Source: Muricea muricata (lineage: Eukaryota; Cnidaria; Anthozoa; Malacalcyonacea; Plexauridae). From it: 64,000 nucleotides of DNA. Below are positions 46,808 to 57,141 of the stretch, piece after piece (the first letter of the stretch is position 1; each line of letters starts with the position of its first letter). The stretch is taken from contig OY979717.1 in the NCBI GenBank assembly GCA_963855995.1, forward strand, positions 36,165,497-36,229,496, written 5' to 3'. The notes under the pieces are model-generated. The model saw nothing but the letters and a program-made list of their open reading frames with translations. It had not been told where the DNA came from and did not search any database. The position numbers and the translations under genes are program-made.

Positions 46808-48132
46808 GTGTATGAAACGTTCCTTTTTTGGCAAAAATAATGATGTCCGCGGTTTTTTTAGCTGGTCACATTCCCTGCAGTCTGAACGCTAAAGACGGGA
46901 AATTTTGAAATTTTGTTTATTTCATCAGTATCTTACTGTGATGTAATTGTGAGGCAAACCCTGACACCTTGGTTTCGCCGTCTGGATGATTTGACATGGA
47001 CTTCCCTTAGCATTCTTTGAAAACATAAACAATTCGGTCATTCCACAGATCTAAAACCACAACTGGATAAAGTTTCTGCCATCCTGACAATTCTTGCAGT
47101 TATTTGGACAAACTTCATTTCACTCTATTATTTTATTTGTGTTAACTTAGAATTGGAGCGTAGAACTGGAGCAACATCAATTTAGGGAAAGAAAAAAAGC
47201 TATTTTGCAATATTTTACTATTGTCCCGGCTTGGTTTACGTCCCGGTGAATGTCTCGTCCCGCCTCTCATATAAAGGAAAACTCAACGCGGGATGAAAAC
47301 GTCTCGTCTCGGAAAGCGTCCCGTCCGCCTCTCACATAAACAGGCCCCAAGTTAAACTTACGAGATGCTAATAAACCTTGCTAATGTGTGTCGCCTGTAA
47401 ATGGTGGCCGGGACATGACTACGTATTAATATTGGTGCTTTCAGATTCGTTTTGGTAAGCAGGAAACAAGGAACAATTAAGTCATTGTTTGTGTGCATTA
47501 AAGCAGCTTCGAGCTAAATAAAGCAAGTTATATTCCCATGGGAATTAAAAAACGTGCAAAAAATACAGGGCGAACAAAAAAAAATGTAAAAAGCGCAAAA
47601 TGTTGAGAGGAGGTGTCATGTGTATCAAGTATTTTTTCATCCATTGGGCTAACGAACCCATGGGTTCAATTCGTTTGGTGCAAATGAAAGCGTTTCGTAT
47701 AAGTAAGCATGAGAATCGCGGTAAAGGTTTAAAATTTGAACGATATAAAGTAACTATACTATAGGGGGTTTGCCGTGTGAAAGTTGCATGGGGCTAGGCT
47801 TATTAAAGGAATTAAAATTTTTGAAAGCATGGTAAAATCCCAAAATCAATCTTCATTTCTAACCTACGAGTAACGTGCTAAGCTTTGTATGTTTTCAAAT
47901 AAGTGTTTATGATCACCATTTTTTTTCTAAATTTCGCCGTGGCGAGACAATTCGATATGTCTGTTTACAAAGGAATTTCTCGTTTGAAAGCCGTAAAAAC
48001 GCATCGGACAAGGTGATATAAAGGCACAAGTACACGGAATACAAGGTTATCCAACCCCAGCTGAGTAAAATACTAAAAGGCGCATGAAAAATTGAAAGGC
48101 GCAAGCATTATAATATCCTCTACATCCTACCT
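46808..48132. other. Intergenic with MITE-end remnants
   Basis: Two CTCTCATATAAA / CTCTCACATAAACAGGCCCC ends (47262-47280, 47325-47347) within a CGTCCCG-rich stretch match the remnant end at about 30635. No gene seen. Confidence 0.4.
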
Positions 48133-48388
48133 ACAATCTTAGACAAAACCTGTTGAGACAAAGCTTCAAAATTATACTTGCTGTTGTTTTATCTCTTATA
48201 GGTGCCTCAAAAGTTCATTCACACACTCCCCCCTACCCCCATTTCAATGTTGTTCTTCATATTTCACAAACGCATGTGAACGGTATTACTAAAAACATTT
48301 TTTTAGTCACGCAACATTGACTTGGGGTGGAGGGGAGGATAAGTAGCTGAATATTCACAAACGTCTCAACAGTTTTGCCTATGATTGT
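48133..48388. mobile_element. MITE copy B (256 bp), ACAATCTTAGACAAAACC family
   Basis: Same structure as copy A. By eye it differs from copy C (52500-52756) at only two or three positions and has the same orientation, so B and C form direct repeats around the Rep region. Confidence 0.88.
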
Positions 48389-48712
48389 CTTCGACAACAT
48401 TCACCAGACTGCCATTATATACATTTCAACGACCAAAAGTTCATTGTATATTTGAACTACTCAAAAAAAATTGCAATGCAACTTGTAAATCCTAAATAAT
48501 TTTATACTCGGATGGGGGTGGGGTGGTGTATATTTTTGTGGTGAGCGAGAGGGGGGGGGGGGGATATTCACGTGCTGATTACGATGACGGTTTTGCTTTG
48601 AAATTCTGGGCGAGTAATTGTTAATAATTTTGAGGAAATATATTTCATTACCGAATCGTTTGAAATATATATCTCGCCTGAAAATAATCTGCAATTTGCT
48701 GTATACATACAG

Positions 48713-50308
48713 TATGGCTTTGGAATTGCCAAGAAGAACTGTCAGGAAATGTTACTTCAAGCAAACAGCGAGATATTTCCTACAAGGGAATCGCTCGCTT
48801 CAGCTGTTATCGAATCGTTTTGTATTGGCGAGGCAAAAAGCAATCTTTTGCATTGGGCTTGCAGCAAAGAGCTGCACAAGGATCACGGTTTTCATTACCA
48901 CATGTCAGTAAAATTTGATGGCAATCGAAGGTGGCTGAAGTCAAAAGAGAACTTAATGAAACATTATGGTGTAACAGTACATTTTAGTGAAAACCACAAC
49001 GACTATTACACGGCCTACAAATATGTAACGAAGAATGACCAAGAAACATTGCACAGTGAAGGTCACCCCGATTTGAAATCAGCGTCAGCCCCGAGAACTG
49101 ATCGAGCCATTTCGACTTGGAGAAATAATTCGAAACAGAAACGATGCCGCAAAGAAACCGAATCCATTAATTCAGCATGCTCGTCGGCTAACACGAAGGA
49201 GACAGAAAAACCGCCTAAGCGCACTCGCTTGACTGCACATGAGGTTGGAAAGACAGTTGTCCTGAAAAGCATTAAGAGTGACGTAGAGCTGATGGTCCTG
49301 GCCAAACCGCAGGAGGAGGAGGGAAAGGTAGATCTTGCCCAATTTATTTTCAACCAGGCGCCTAAAAAGCTAAATGATTTAATTGCAACCGCTTGGAGAA
49401 TGGAAATGGCTCCGACGATTTTGGCGCGGCGTAATGTGTTGAGAATGTCAGTTATAGGGAATGCTTTAGAAGAAGACTGTGTTAATGATTGCGATAAGAC
49501 GTGGATTCAAAGTGCCAAAGAAGTATTAAGGAACAACAACATAAACGCTTATGTGTTTGCAGCTGCTACTCGTGAGCTCCTTGAGAAAGGAAGAGGAAAG
49601 TATCGAAATGTTATGATTGTGGGTCCGGCCGATTGTGGCAAAACGTTTATACTTAATCCCCTTAACGAGCTGTTCCAAACGTTTACTAATCCTGCAACAA
49701 CCAGCTATGCATGGGTAGGCTCAGAAAATGCAGAGGTTATTTTCTTAAATGATTTTAGATGGAGTCCGGAGATTTTAGCATGGAAGGACATGTTGCTTTT
49801 GCTGGAAGGGCAAACGTTGCATCTCCCCGCACCCAAAACTCATTTTGCCAAAGACATCGTTTTCGAAAGGGACACGCCCATTTTTGCCACAAGTAAAGAG
49901 CCAATTGTTTTCGTGGGCAAACGTGGTTGCATTGATGATAGAGAAACCGAAATGATGGCAGCAAGGTGGAGACTTCTCTCATCAAATACCTCAAAGTTCA
50001 CAAAAGGAAATCCCTTGCTGCAAACGGTGCTTTGCCGAACTGGTCATGCTGGGCTCAGAAATTTAAAACAAACGCTTATTCCAGTCCGTGCTGTCGTGTT
50101 AGAAGCTGAAGAAGAGGTTTATTTGGTTCAAAATATTGCATTAAAGGTAGCATTTAAGGATAATTTATTGCAAGATGTCTTCGATTGTTGTTATATTATA
50201 TATTGTTTCAGAATTGCATTGCACGACACAGTATTTTTCTTCCAATTGTTTTGGTTTCAAGGAAAATTTATTTTTTCCTTCTTTAAGTATGCACCTTTCT
50301 GCAAGTAA
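48713..50308 (+). pseudogene. Rep-type replication initiator: HUH endonuclease + SF3 helicase, frameshifted
   Basis: The main frame is open from about 48601; its first ATG is 48749. Counted from there: HUH box GFHYHMSVKF (His49, His51), a candidate nicking motif YKYVTK (Tyr92, Lys95), a basic linker with PPKRTR, Walker A GPADCGKTF (292-300), Walker B AEVIFLNDFRW (around 328-338) and motif C DTPIFATSK (375-383). This order is that of rolling-circle/rolling-hairpin Rep proteins of CRESS-DNA and parvovirus-like lineages, which nick one strand at an origin and unwind it. Relatives seem common in cnidarian genomes, from memory. Two breaks are likely: an alternative start at 48713 is in another frame, and after MAARWR (about 49970) a Cys-containing family-like tail continues in the next frame to about 50070. 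The remaining open frame to 50308 is then spurious. Probably an inactive integrated or transposon copy. Confidence 0.8.
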
Positions 50309-50413
50309 AAAGAAAACTATGAGCATACAAAAGAAAAAAAACCTTTCTTTTGAAGACACATTTGATTTTCTGGTTGATATTGCAAAAATCATATGTAATA
50401 CATCGTACTGAAA

Positions 50414-50709
50414 AACAGGTAACCAACAGGTAACCAACAGGTAACCAACAGGTAACCAACATGTCACCATAAGGTAACCAACCCAAATAAAGAACTTCTA
50501 TGAAATAAATCATGTTTTATAACAGGTAACCACAGGTAACCAACATATTCACTATAAAAGAAATATTTTTTCTTCTCTTTTACAAAATTAGTGGTGACCT
50601 GTGGTTACCTGTTACGAGTAATGTTTTTGGCCTCAACGATGTTGGTTACCTAATGGTTACCTAATGGTTACCTGTTGGTTACCTGTTGGTTACCTGTCGG
50701 TTACCTGTA
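50414..50709. repeat. Symmetric iteron array: 16 copies of an 11-bp word, 6+2 forward / 2+6 reverse
   Basis: Forward units AACAGGTAACC start at 50414, 50425, 50436 and 50447, with variants at 50458 and 50469 (strict 11-bp period). After 41 bp come two more at 50521 and 50532. A 51-bp AT-rich centre follows. Then two reverse units (GGTTACCTGTT type) at 50593-50613, 30 bp of spacer, and six reverse units at 50644-50709, again with 11-bp period. The block is a dyad centred near 50562-50567 and could fold into a long hairpin. It begins about 340 bp after the probable end of the Rep reading frame. Iterated Rep-binding sites around a nick site are the hallmark of HUH-Rep origins. A single GGTAACC word occurs elsewhere (57534), but no other array. 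Origin function is inferred. Confidence 0.9.
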
Positions 50710-50949
50710 AGCTTATGCTCTATTACCTAATGGAATGTTAGTATAGTAGAATTATTTTCTGAGCATTCTCTGATGTAGTATTAGTAATAAGGTAAACGTT
50801 CATAAATCTAGCCTTCTCGCAAACCCCGCCTATCAATTTAACGGGGGTAAATTAATCTAAAATTTTATTATTCCGAAGTGACAATATGCTTGATATTTAA
50901 GAAAGGGTTTTTTGCGAAATAAAATATGCAGTGTAAAAAATTTATTTAC

Positions 50950-52024
50950 TTAATATTTTAGCCGTTCTCCTTTCCTGTGAACTATTTGCTTAACCCTCGA
51001 AGACATAGAAGATATGGTTTTGTCAACTGTTTCGATTGGAATGGCCATAAACGTTGCTTTGATTCGATGTTCCAAATCATCCATGCTCTCACAACAAATG
51101 TTCTTTGCCAAAGCATCCTTGTCGAGTTGTTTACGAACCAAGTGAAATATATTCTCTATAGGGTTCAGATCGGGACTTCGTGGGGGTATTTTCAGCAGTG
51201 GGCAGTTAAGTGATGAAATGACTTTTCTTACGACTGCACTGTTTTGGCAAGGATCTCCGTCCTGAACTCACATTCGAGTCCGCTTTCTCGATGCTTTCAT
51301 CAATTTGCTAAAATGCTTTTCAACAAATGAGGCAAAAAATGGGCCATCCATCTTCTCATACCTTTCGCAGCAAATGACACCTTTTCTATGGGAAATGGCA
51401 ACTATAAGCTTCACAGTCTTTCCACCCGTTCCGCATTTCGTACCTTTTGAAGTGCATCCAGAATTAAGACCTTCGTTTGCCTTTCTCCATATTTTTCCTG
51501 TTGGAGCGGTGGCCTGGTCTTTTGGATTCTTTTTATACACAAAGCTTACACCATCGAGGTAAAATGCAATATCCTTCGTCCAAACATCTTCATCGTACTC
51601 TTTCATCATTTTCTTGGCGAATGTAACTCGTTTCTTTTTATCCGCTTCGTTAACAAGGCCTTTTTTGCGTGCTTGCAGGTATCTGTAGCATTTGCATGTA
51701 AAAATCGGGTAACAGTTCTAACGGATACATGTTGGACGTTCACTTGTTCCATTAATCTCTTCACTGTCCAGTTGCCATCATCTCGTCGCAAAACTTTTAT
51801 TTCGCGCAGTAAGGCACGCTTGTCACATATAGATAATTTCTCAGGGCGACCACCAGATCTTTTCAACCTCCTTTACATTGCTTTTAATCGAAGCGGCTCT
51901 TTCCTGATACGATAATTTGCGCACGAGATACATTTGTCTCTTTCATCAAATCTTTCACACACGCATTCTTGTTGTACTTAATATATGCGCGTATCTCTGG
52001 GTCAATCTTTCCGATAAAAACCAT
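50950..52024 (-). pseudogene. Tc1/mariner-superfamily transposase (DD34E type), frameshift and stop
   Basis: Starts at ATG 52024 with MVFIGKIDPEIRAYIKYNKN and a first HTH-like region. A frame change near 51880-51920 leads into GRPEKLSICDKRALLREI and a second HTH (VSVRTVTRFLH). The catalytic domain follows: WTKDIAFYLDGVSFVYK (first Asp), QDGDPCQNSA (second Asp) and PPRSPDLNPIENIF (Glu); 34 residues separate the second Asp from the Glu. One in-frame TGA lies just before QDGDP at about 51263-51267. The C-terminus ends at 50950. Except for these two lesions the gene is complete, so inactivation is fairly recent. Inverted ends with TA duplications were not identified with confidence. Confidence 0.85.
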
Positions 52025-52026
52025 TG

Positions 52027-52499
52027 CTAAAGTAAGCAAGCTTTTGACTCATACAGCTGCCGAACCTTTCGTATGAACACAACACAGTATGTGCTACAAT
52101 TGATAAATGAAACCTGTTACAATTGAAAAGGTGCCATGATTTTGCGATAATTCCTGCGTAACATTAGGTGATAACATATGAGCGGAAATTACTTGAAACT
52201 GCCAAAATTATTACCCTTGTAAAATTTCGAAGGAACAAGACTAGTTTACATATCATTTGTTCAAACCAGAAAACAAAATTAACGTATATTCAAGACATGC
52301 AATTCAATTGCATTTTTTTTCTGTCAAAGAAATTGCAAGTTCGATCACCCCCCCCCCCCCCGTATCCGGCTCTCATATTTCAAAAAGCACATAAACAAGC
52401 AAAACAAATTTGGTATAGATAATGTATCATGCAACTGTCTCCGTTTTTTGTCATTCTGCATAGCAAATTCATGTTTCATTGTTTATCATTTCCTTTGAG
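52027..52499. other. 5' flank of the transposase, no gene seen
   Basis: Contains a C tract at 52347-52360. No clear inverted end of the Tc1/mariner element was recognised. Confidence 0.3.
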
Positions 52500-52756
52500 A
52501 CAATCTTAGACAAAACCTGTTGAGACAAAGCTTCAAAATTATACTTGCTGTTGTTTTATCTCTTATAGGTGCCTCAAAAGTTCATTCACACACTCCCCCC
52601 TACCCCCATTTCAATGTTGTTCTTCATATTTCACAAACGCATGTGAACGGTATTACTAAAAACATTTTTTTAGTCACGCAACATTGATTTGGGGTGGAGG
52701 GGAGGATAAGTAGCTGAATATTCACAAACGTCTCAACAGTTTTGTCTATGATTGTA
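52500..52756. mobile_element. MITE copy C (257 bp), ACAATCTTAGACAAAACC family
   Basis: Nearly identical to copy B and in the same orientation. The ends are ACAATCTTAGACAAAACC and complement of the closing TTTTGTCTATGATTGT. Confidence 0.88.
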
Positions 52757-53544
52757 CTATAACATTATGTGCATAAATGTAGGTTCTGATTAGGGGAATT
52801 TTTAGGGTAACATCTATACCGTTAATCATGTTAAGCTCTACGTTAGGGCTTTTTCAGATCTGCCAGAGCACCTAGCGCCTCTTATGTCCATTAATTATTA
52901 TTTTTATGGACCAGGCGATTGCTCGAATAGCGCAGGAACGAAGACATGTGGGTGTTGATCCAAGCTTTATGTTGCGGGTTCGAATTCCGTGTTGACTTTT
53001 TCTTTATTAGTTTTTTATTAACTTACTTTTTTTCTCGACTGCTGTGGTTAGGGTTGGCCTTTAATGTTAGGGTTAGGATTTGGATAGGGGTTATTTTATC
53101 ACTCAAGAAAATTCACGACAAGTCCTGGTAACTAGGAGCTGTAGCGGATCTGAAATAGCCCTGACCCAAGCTCTAAGTTTCAGATGCACCAAAGTTTTTA
53201 ACAGTAAATTATCTTGGGAGCTGCAATGCCAAATCTGCAGTCTAGACTGCAACATGTTACTTGCACTGTTGCACACTAAGTAGTAAGTATTAACTAATCT
53301 CTGTCCTCTCATAAATGTGTTCCAAGCACAGCGATTTCACTACCAACTTCTTTCCATCAGCTGAAGTTCTCAGCTTAGTGTTGCATGGACAGTCTTTGAG
53401 ATAAAAATACTACTATAAAAATAGTCAATTAACAGTCAATACCATCAGACAAATAATACAAGGAATGCGCAACAATAGAAACAAGGAATGCGCACTTAGA
53501 CATACGAGCAAGACAAGAAAATCGAGTATTCGCAGAAGATTTAC
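52757..53544. other. Intergenic or intron downstream of the ZSWIM-like exon
   Basis: If the exon at 53545-53801 is real, this is the start of its first intron. GGGTTCGAATTCC at 52977-52989 matches a Pol III B box, with a weak A-box-like TGGACCAGGCG upstream, but no cloverleaf forms. No further exon recognised. Confidence 0.3.
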
Positions 53545-53801
53545 CTTTCATTTGGTCTCACCCCCTTGGATTTTGATATAATTTTTCTTCCTTCTTCCTT
53601 GCAGGAGAAGTCTAGTTCCGAGAACTTCAAATCTTCACAAAATGCTTTGTTGGGTGCCCGTCGCTTGACAGACTCGATACTACGAGAGCTGCGACGGTAA
53701 AGGTTGACGAAAAACCGTTCTTGGTACGTCGAAATCTCGTAATTTAGTTCTTCAAACGAGGACAATTCTCTACCATTAAAAAACCGTTCCCACACTTTCA
53801 T
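53545..53801 (-). CDS. First exon of a ZSWIM1/3-like protein
   Basis: ATG at 53801 opens MKVWERFFNGRELSSFEELN; the frame continues 85 codons through ISTYQERFFVNLYRRSS, a Lys/Arg stretch, and a LKFSELDFSCKEEGRK segment to KSKGVRPNE, where GAAAG|GTAAAT gives a donor (intron from 53544). The pattern, with an F.S..EL...I..Y...F.V.......R start followed by a Y/F-x-x-x-x-F-x-C-x-x-x-G and a G.RPN, resembles the N-terminal domain of ZSWIM1/ZSWIM3-type proteins, which are domesticated or transposon-related zinc-finger proteins. Later exons would lie leftwards but were not found. Upstream DNA at 53860-54010 is CpG-richer than average and may hold the promoter. Confidence 0.5.
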
Positions 53802-54266
53802 TTAAGCTAATTCTCTTAAAAGTAATAGAGATATTTCACTGTAAACGTTGAATTGCGATGGGTGATTTGCAAAGACCGCGTTTTCAACACGTGGCCGAAT
53901 CACGCGTTTACACGCGAAATAACGTGCGAGTTTCGGATGCGTAAAGACTAAGAACGAGAGTGCGATAAATATAGCCTAGCAAAGACCGTTTACGGGTCCG
54001 TAAATATAGCCTATTCGCGTATTGATGAGCACGAACATTTGGAACTATATCTTTGCTAATCGTGTAAACTTTCCTGGTTAAAAATATTAGTATGTTTACG
54101 TATTTTATACTTTATGTTAACTCATATAGCTGCATTGGGTATATCATTTATCATTCTTTGTCAAAATGTATGGCAAATTTTGAGAGTAGAGTCAAATGTC
54201 AGCATTGAGATGAACACATGACCACATGGCACATGCAACATTGTGCAGCTGTTTAATCAAATATAT
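53802..54266. other. Upstream region of the ZSWIM-like exon
   Basis: A patch of raised CpG content at 53860-54010, with AAATATAGCCTA present twice (53969 and 54002 regions). Possible promoter for the - strand exon; no TATA box stands out. Confidence 0.3.
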
Positions 54267-54500
54267 TAGAGAGCTTAAGCTTTGCGTTTAAACGTGAAAC
54301 GGCAAACGGCAGGCAAAGAAAGATAGTTAATAGGAGGCAAGGAGTAATTGTAATTATCGACGTTTCAAAAATTTATTGTATGACCGAAGTTATGACATAA
54401 GAATGAAAATCTAAAACGTACAGATTAAACGAAAATTCTGCCAAGAAATTTCGGCCTTGCCGTTTGCAGTTGACCGGGAACGTGAAACTTAAGCTCTCTA
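54267..54500. mobile_element. MITE (~234 bp)
   Basis: TAGAGAGCTTAAGC at the left and its complement at the right, with CGTGAAAC and CGGCAAACGGCA pairing just inside. No coding sequence. Confidence 0.75.
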
Positions 54501-55143
54501 TTGTAAACTCTAATCCACTTATTTTTCAAGATTTTTTACCTTGAGGTTAGGTCTATTACTATATTTGTAAATAAGGTGATCTTAGAAGCCTAATATGGCC
54601 GTATACTTTTCAATCTCTTTCTATACCTAATGGAGTCATAATAAGACTAATAACATACCTAATAACATACAAAACATAATAAGTATATGGCATCCCATCC
54701 GGGAATTTGATAAAGCTTTGTGTCTAAGTTTATATGGGCAAGATTATGTGTGTACAATTACTCCAAACGCATAAGGACTATGCACTTGTGGTGTTTACAG
54801 CAACTACATAAACGACTGAAAGATGGTGCTTGTGCTATTTGATTTTTTCACGCGTCTTTTAGTACTCTACTTAGCTAGGGGTTTGTTAACCTTGTATCCC
54901 GTGTATTTGTGCCTGTATATTACCATGTCCGACGTGTTTTTATGGCTTCGAAGCGAGAAATTCCTTTGTAAGCAGACACGATACGTGACACATCTCTAAG
55001 TTTGAGCTATTTTCTTCAGTTTCGGAGGTAAAATGATGAGTTTTTGTTCGCCTAAATAGTACATGCTCATCTACAAACAAATATCTCCCGGAAGAAATCC
55101 TTTTTTACTATTTTTCGCTTCACACATGACCATATTTTTGCAT
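54501..55143. other. Intergenic, no gene seen
   Basis: Only a small ATAACATAC-type direct repeat near 54645-54670. Nothing else recognised. Confidence 0.35.
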
Positions 55144-55152
55144 TGCTTTGAT

Positions 55153-57132
55153 CAACCTCGTACCCAGGCTCTTTCTTCGGGGAAGGAAAGACCCTGGTCG
55201 GAGCTGGTCACGTGATGTGAAAAAATTTAATTGCCTAAGGGGTGTAGGCTAAGTGTCAAATTACATGCTTCCACTTGCGCACTTTACACTTCGGTCGCAA
55301 GGAGTGAGTGCTGTGTACAGCCAACTTTATGAATCATGTATGCTTCAAAGTTTGATTTCTGTTTGCTTTTAAATCATAAAAATATGGTAAACAGATTCTA
55401 TTGTAAGTAGCAAGTCAGGAAATGAGTACTAAAAACGTGTGATCGCGCCTATGCTTTGTAACTGTTATTATGTTCTCTCGGCCGCCTCAGGGCTTATATT
55501 TACAGTTCATGCAATATCTCAGTACTAAATTGTTGTTATTTGGAAACGGTATATACTTCGCATTGATTTACTTGTTAATTTCTCATACAGGAGCCAAGAG
55601 TGATGTATGTTTAGGATTTTAGCAGGTTTCGGCAAGCGTTGATTTGGACAACAGTCAAATAAAACAATGAATGTCCATTCAATCAATTGATTCTAAAACT
55701 GCTTGTAAACTGTTTACATGTTATTGATTTTATTTTGAAATAATCATTTATATTAAACAGAATGTACTACAGAAAGATTTTAAGATAATATTTGGTACAA
55801 AAAATTATTAGAGAATCTATGCTACAAAATTATACATGTAAACAAGTAAACTACCGCATGCTTTTGAGGGCAAAATACTGCCCAGTATCTTCTAAATCCA
55901 ATTGGAATATACCTATATGGCGATTTACTTTCGCTTTTTTTAACAGAATGATAGCAGATAAGGTTTAGCGAAGTATTTTTCTATTATATATTGTATCTCT
56001 AAGGTTTCTGTACAAAAGTGTCTACATTTTGTCAGGAATAGTCAGTATGTATGCATATATTTATCACATAAACTCTATATAAACGCAGAAACTCTCGCAC
56101 ACATAGCATTACTTGATGAGTTTGTACAGGGATTTTTTATAGTTTCTGTTGATCGACTGTTTGTCTAGTGCGCCATAGTTAGTCGCTAAAATAATGTGCA
56201 TGTGTATTACTTCTATGCAGTAATCATGTAGTGAAGTCTACAGTTAACATATTGATTCTCACAGCAGCATGCAATTGTTTTGAAAATATTCTAGATAAAT
56301 CAAGCTACAAAGTCATAGCAATGAAAGCTTTTAATAATATTTATGTGGCTGGTGTATATAATAAATATAATAAAGTGATTTGTATATAATTATACGCATA
56401 CTATACAACACTATAATTAAAATGCCCAAGTCATACCGCACGCACGGAAGAATCTTTGGCTTTGTTTGCATCGTATGAGTTACAATACGTTTGATAAAAG
56501 GAAGCTATACTTCGACATAAATCTTTATCATAGAGTTTCACCACTGCCAAAACGGCATATACTTTGACAGGTTGTAACAGTCGAGAGCATGTTTAGAACA
56601 TACAGTCACAGTACTTGCGCGGGATCGCTGGGTCTCGTTATTTCATAGCAATTCTACATATCTGCATAACTCGAGGTAAATCCGGCGTTAGGTTAACTTA
56701 CATGTCGGATAGGATGTATTTCAACCCGGACATCAGTCACAACCATATTGTTCGTTTGATCGGTCGACTTAGAAGATTTTAACATTTGTAGATTGTGTTT
56801 TTACACTGAAGCCGCGAGCATGCTTTTCTCGCGCTGGTTGTCCACTGAAATCCGATCGCTTGACAATGTAGTCCAACACTCGATAATATACAGGAAGCCC
56901 TATCATAATAAATACGAATTATTTCACGATCTCTTAAGCTTGTTGCAAAATTAAAATTTATCGTTCTGAACTTTAACACGCAAGTTATAATTTTTCAAAC
57001 ACAACAAGCCCACTCCTCAACCACCCCTCCCTACCTGAATTTATAATTTATCCCCAAAATCTGGGGATTCACGTGACCAGCTCCGACCAGGGTCTTTCCT
57101 TCCCCGGAAGAAAGAGCCTGGGTACGAGGTTG
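55153..57132. mobile_element. Mutator-like non-autonomous element (1.98 kb) with exact 9-bp TSD
   Basis: Terminal inverted repeats of about 63 bp (CAACCTCGTACCCAGGCTCT, ending in the GGAGCTGGTCACGTGA region) with few mismatches. TGCTTTGAT is duplicated exactly at 55144-55152 and 57133-57141. Nine bases fits Mutator-like elements, and the tip matches that of the 16713-22596 element. The interior has no ORF of note, so it depends on a transposase elsewhere. Confidence 0.88.
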
Positions 57133-57141
57133 TGCTTTGAT

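Noticed and set aside
49063..49353. - strand frames antisense to the Rep gene
   Set aside because: Shadows of the + strand coding sequence without their own domains.
50165..50513. - strand frames reading repeated LVTCWLPVGYL
   Set aside because: Produced by the 11-bp repeat array, not by a protein-coding gene.
50414..50709. CRISPR-like or simple satellite reading of the 11-bp array
   Set aside because: Units are contiguous with no spacers and the organism is eukaryotic; the symmetric 6+2/2+6 arrangement is not that of a simple head-to-tail satellite.
50776..50784. TAGTATTAG resembling the CRESS-virus nonanucleotide nick site
   Set aside because: One mismatch at the final base, not in a hairpin loop, and AT-rich words of this kind are common by chance here.
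52905..53010. tRNA gene suggested by GGGTTCGAATTCC
   Set aside because: No acceptor stem or cloverleaf forms around the B-box-like word; at most a SINE remnant.
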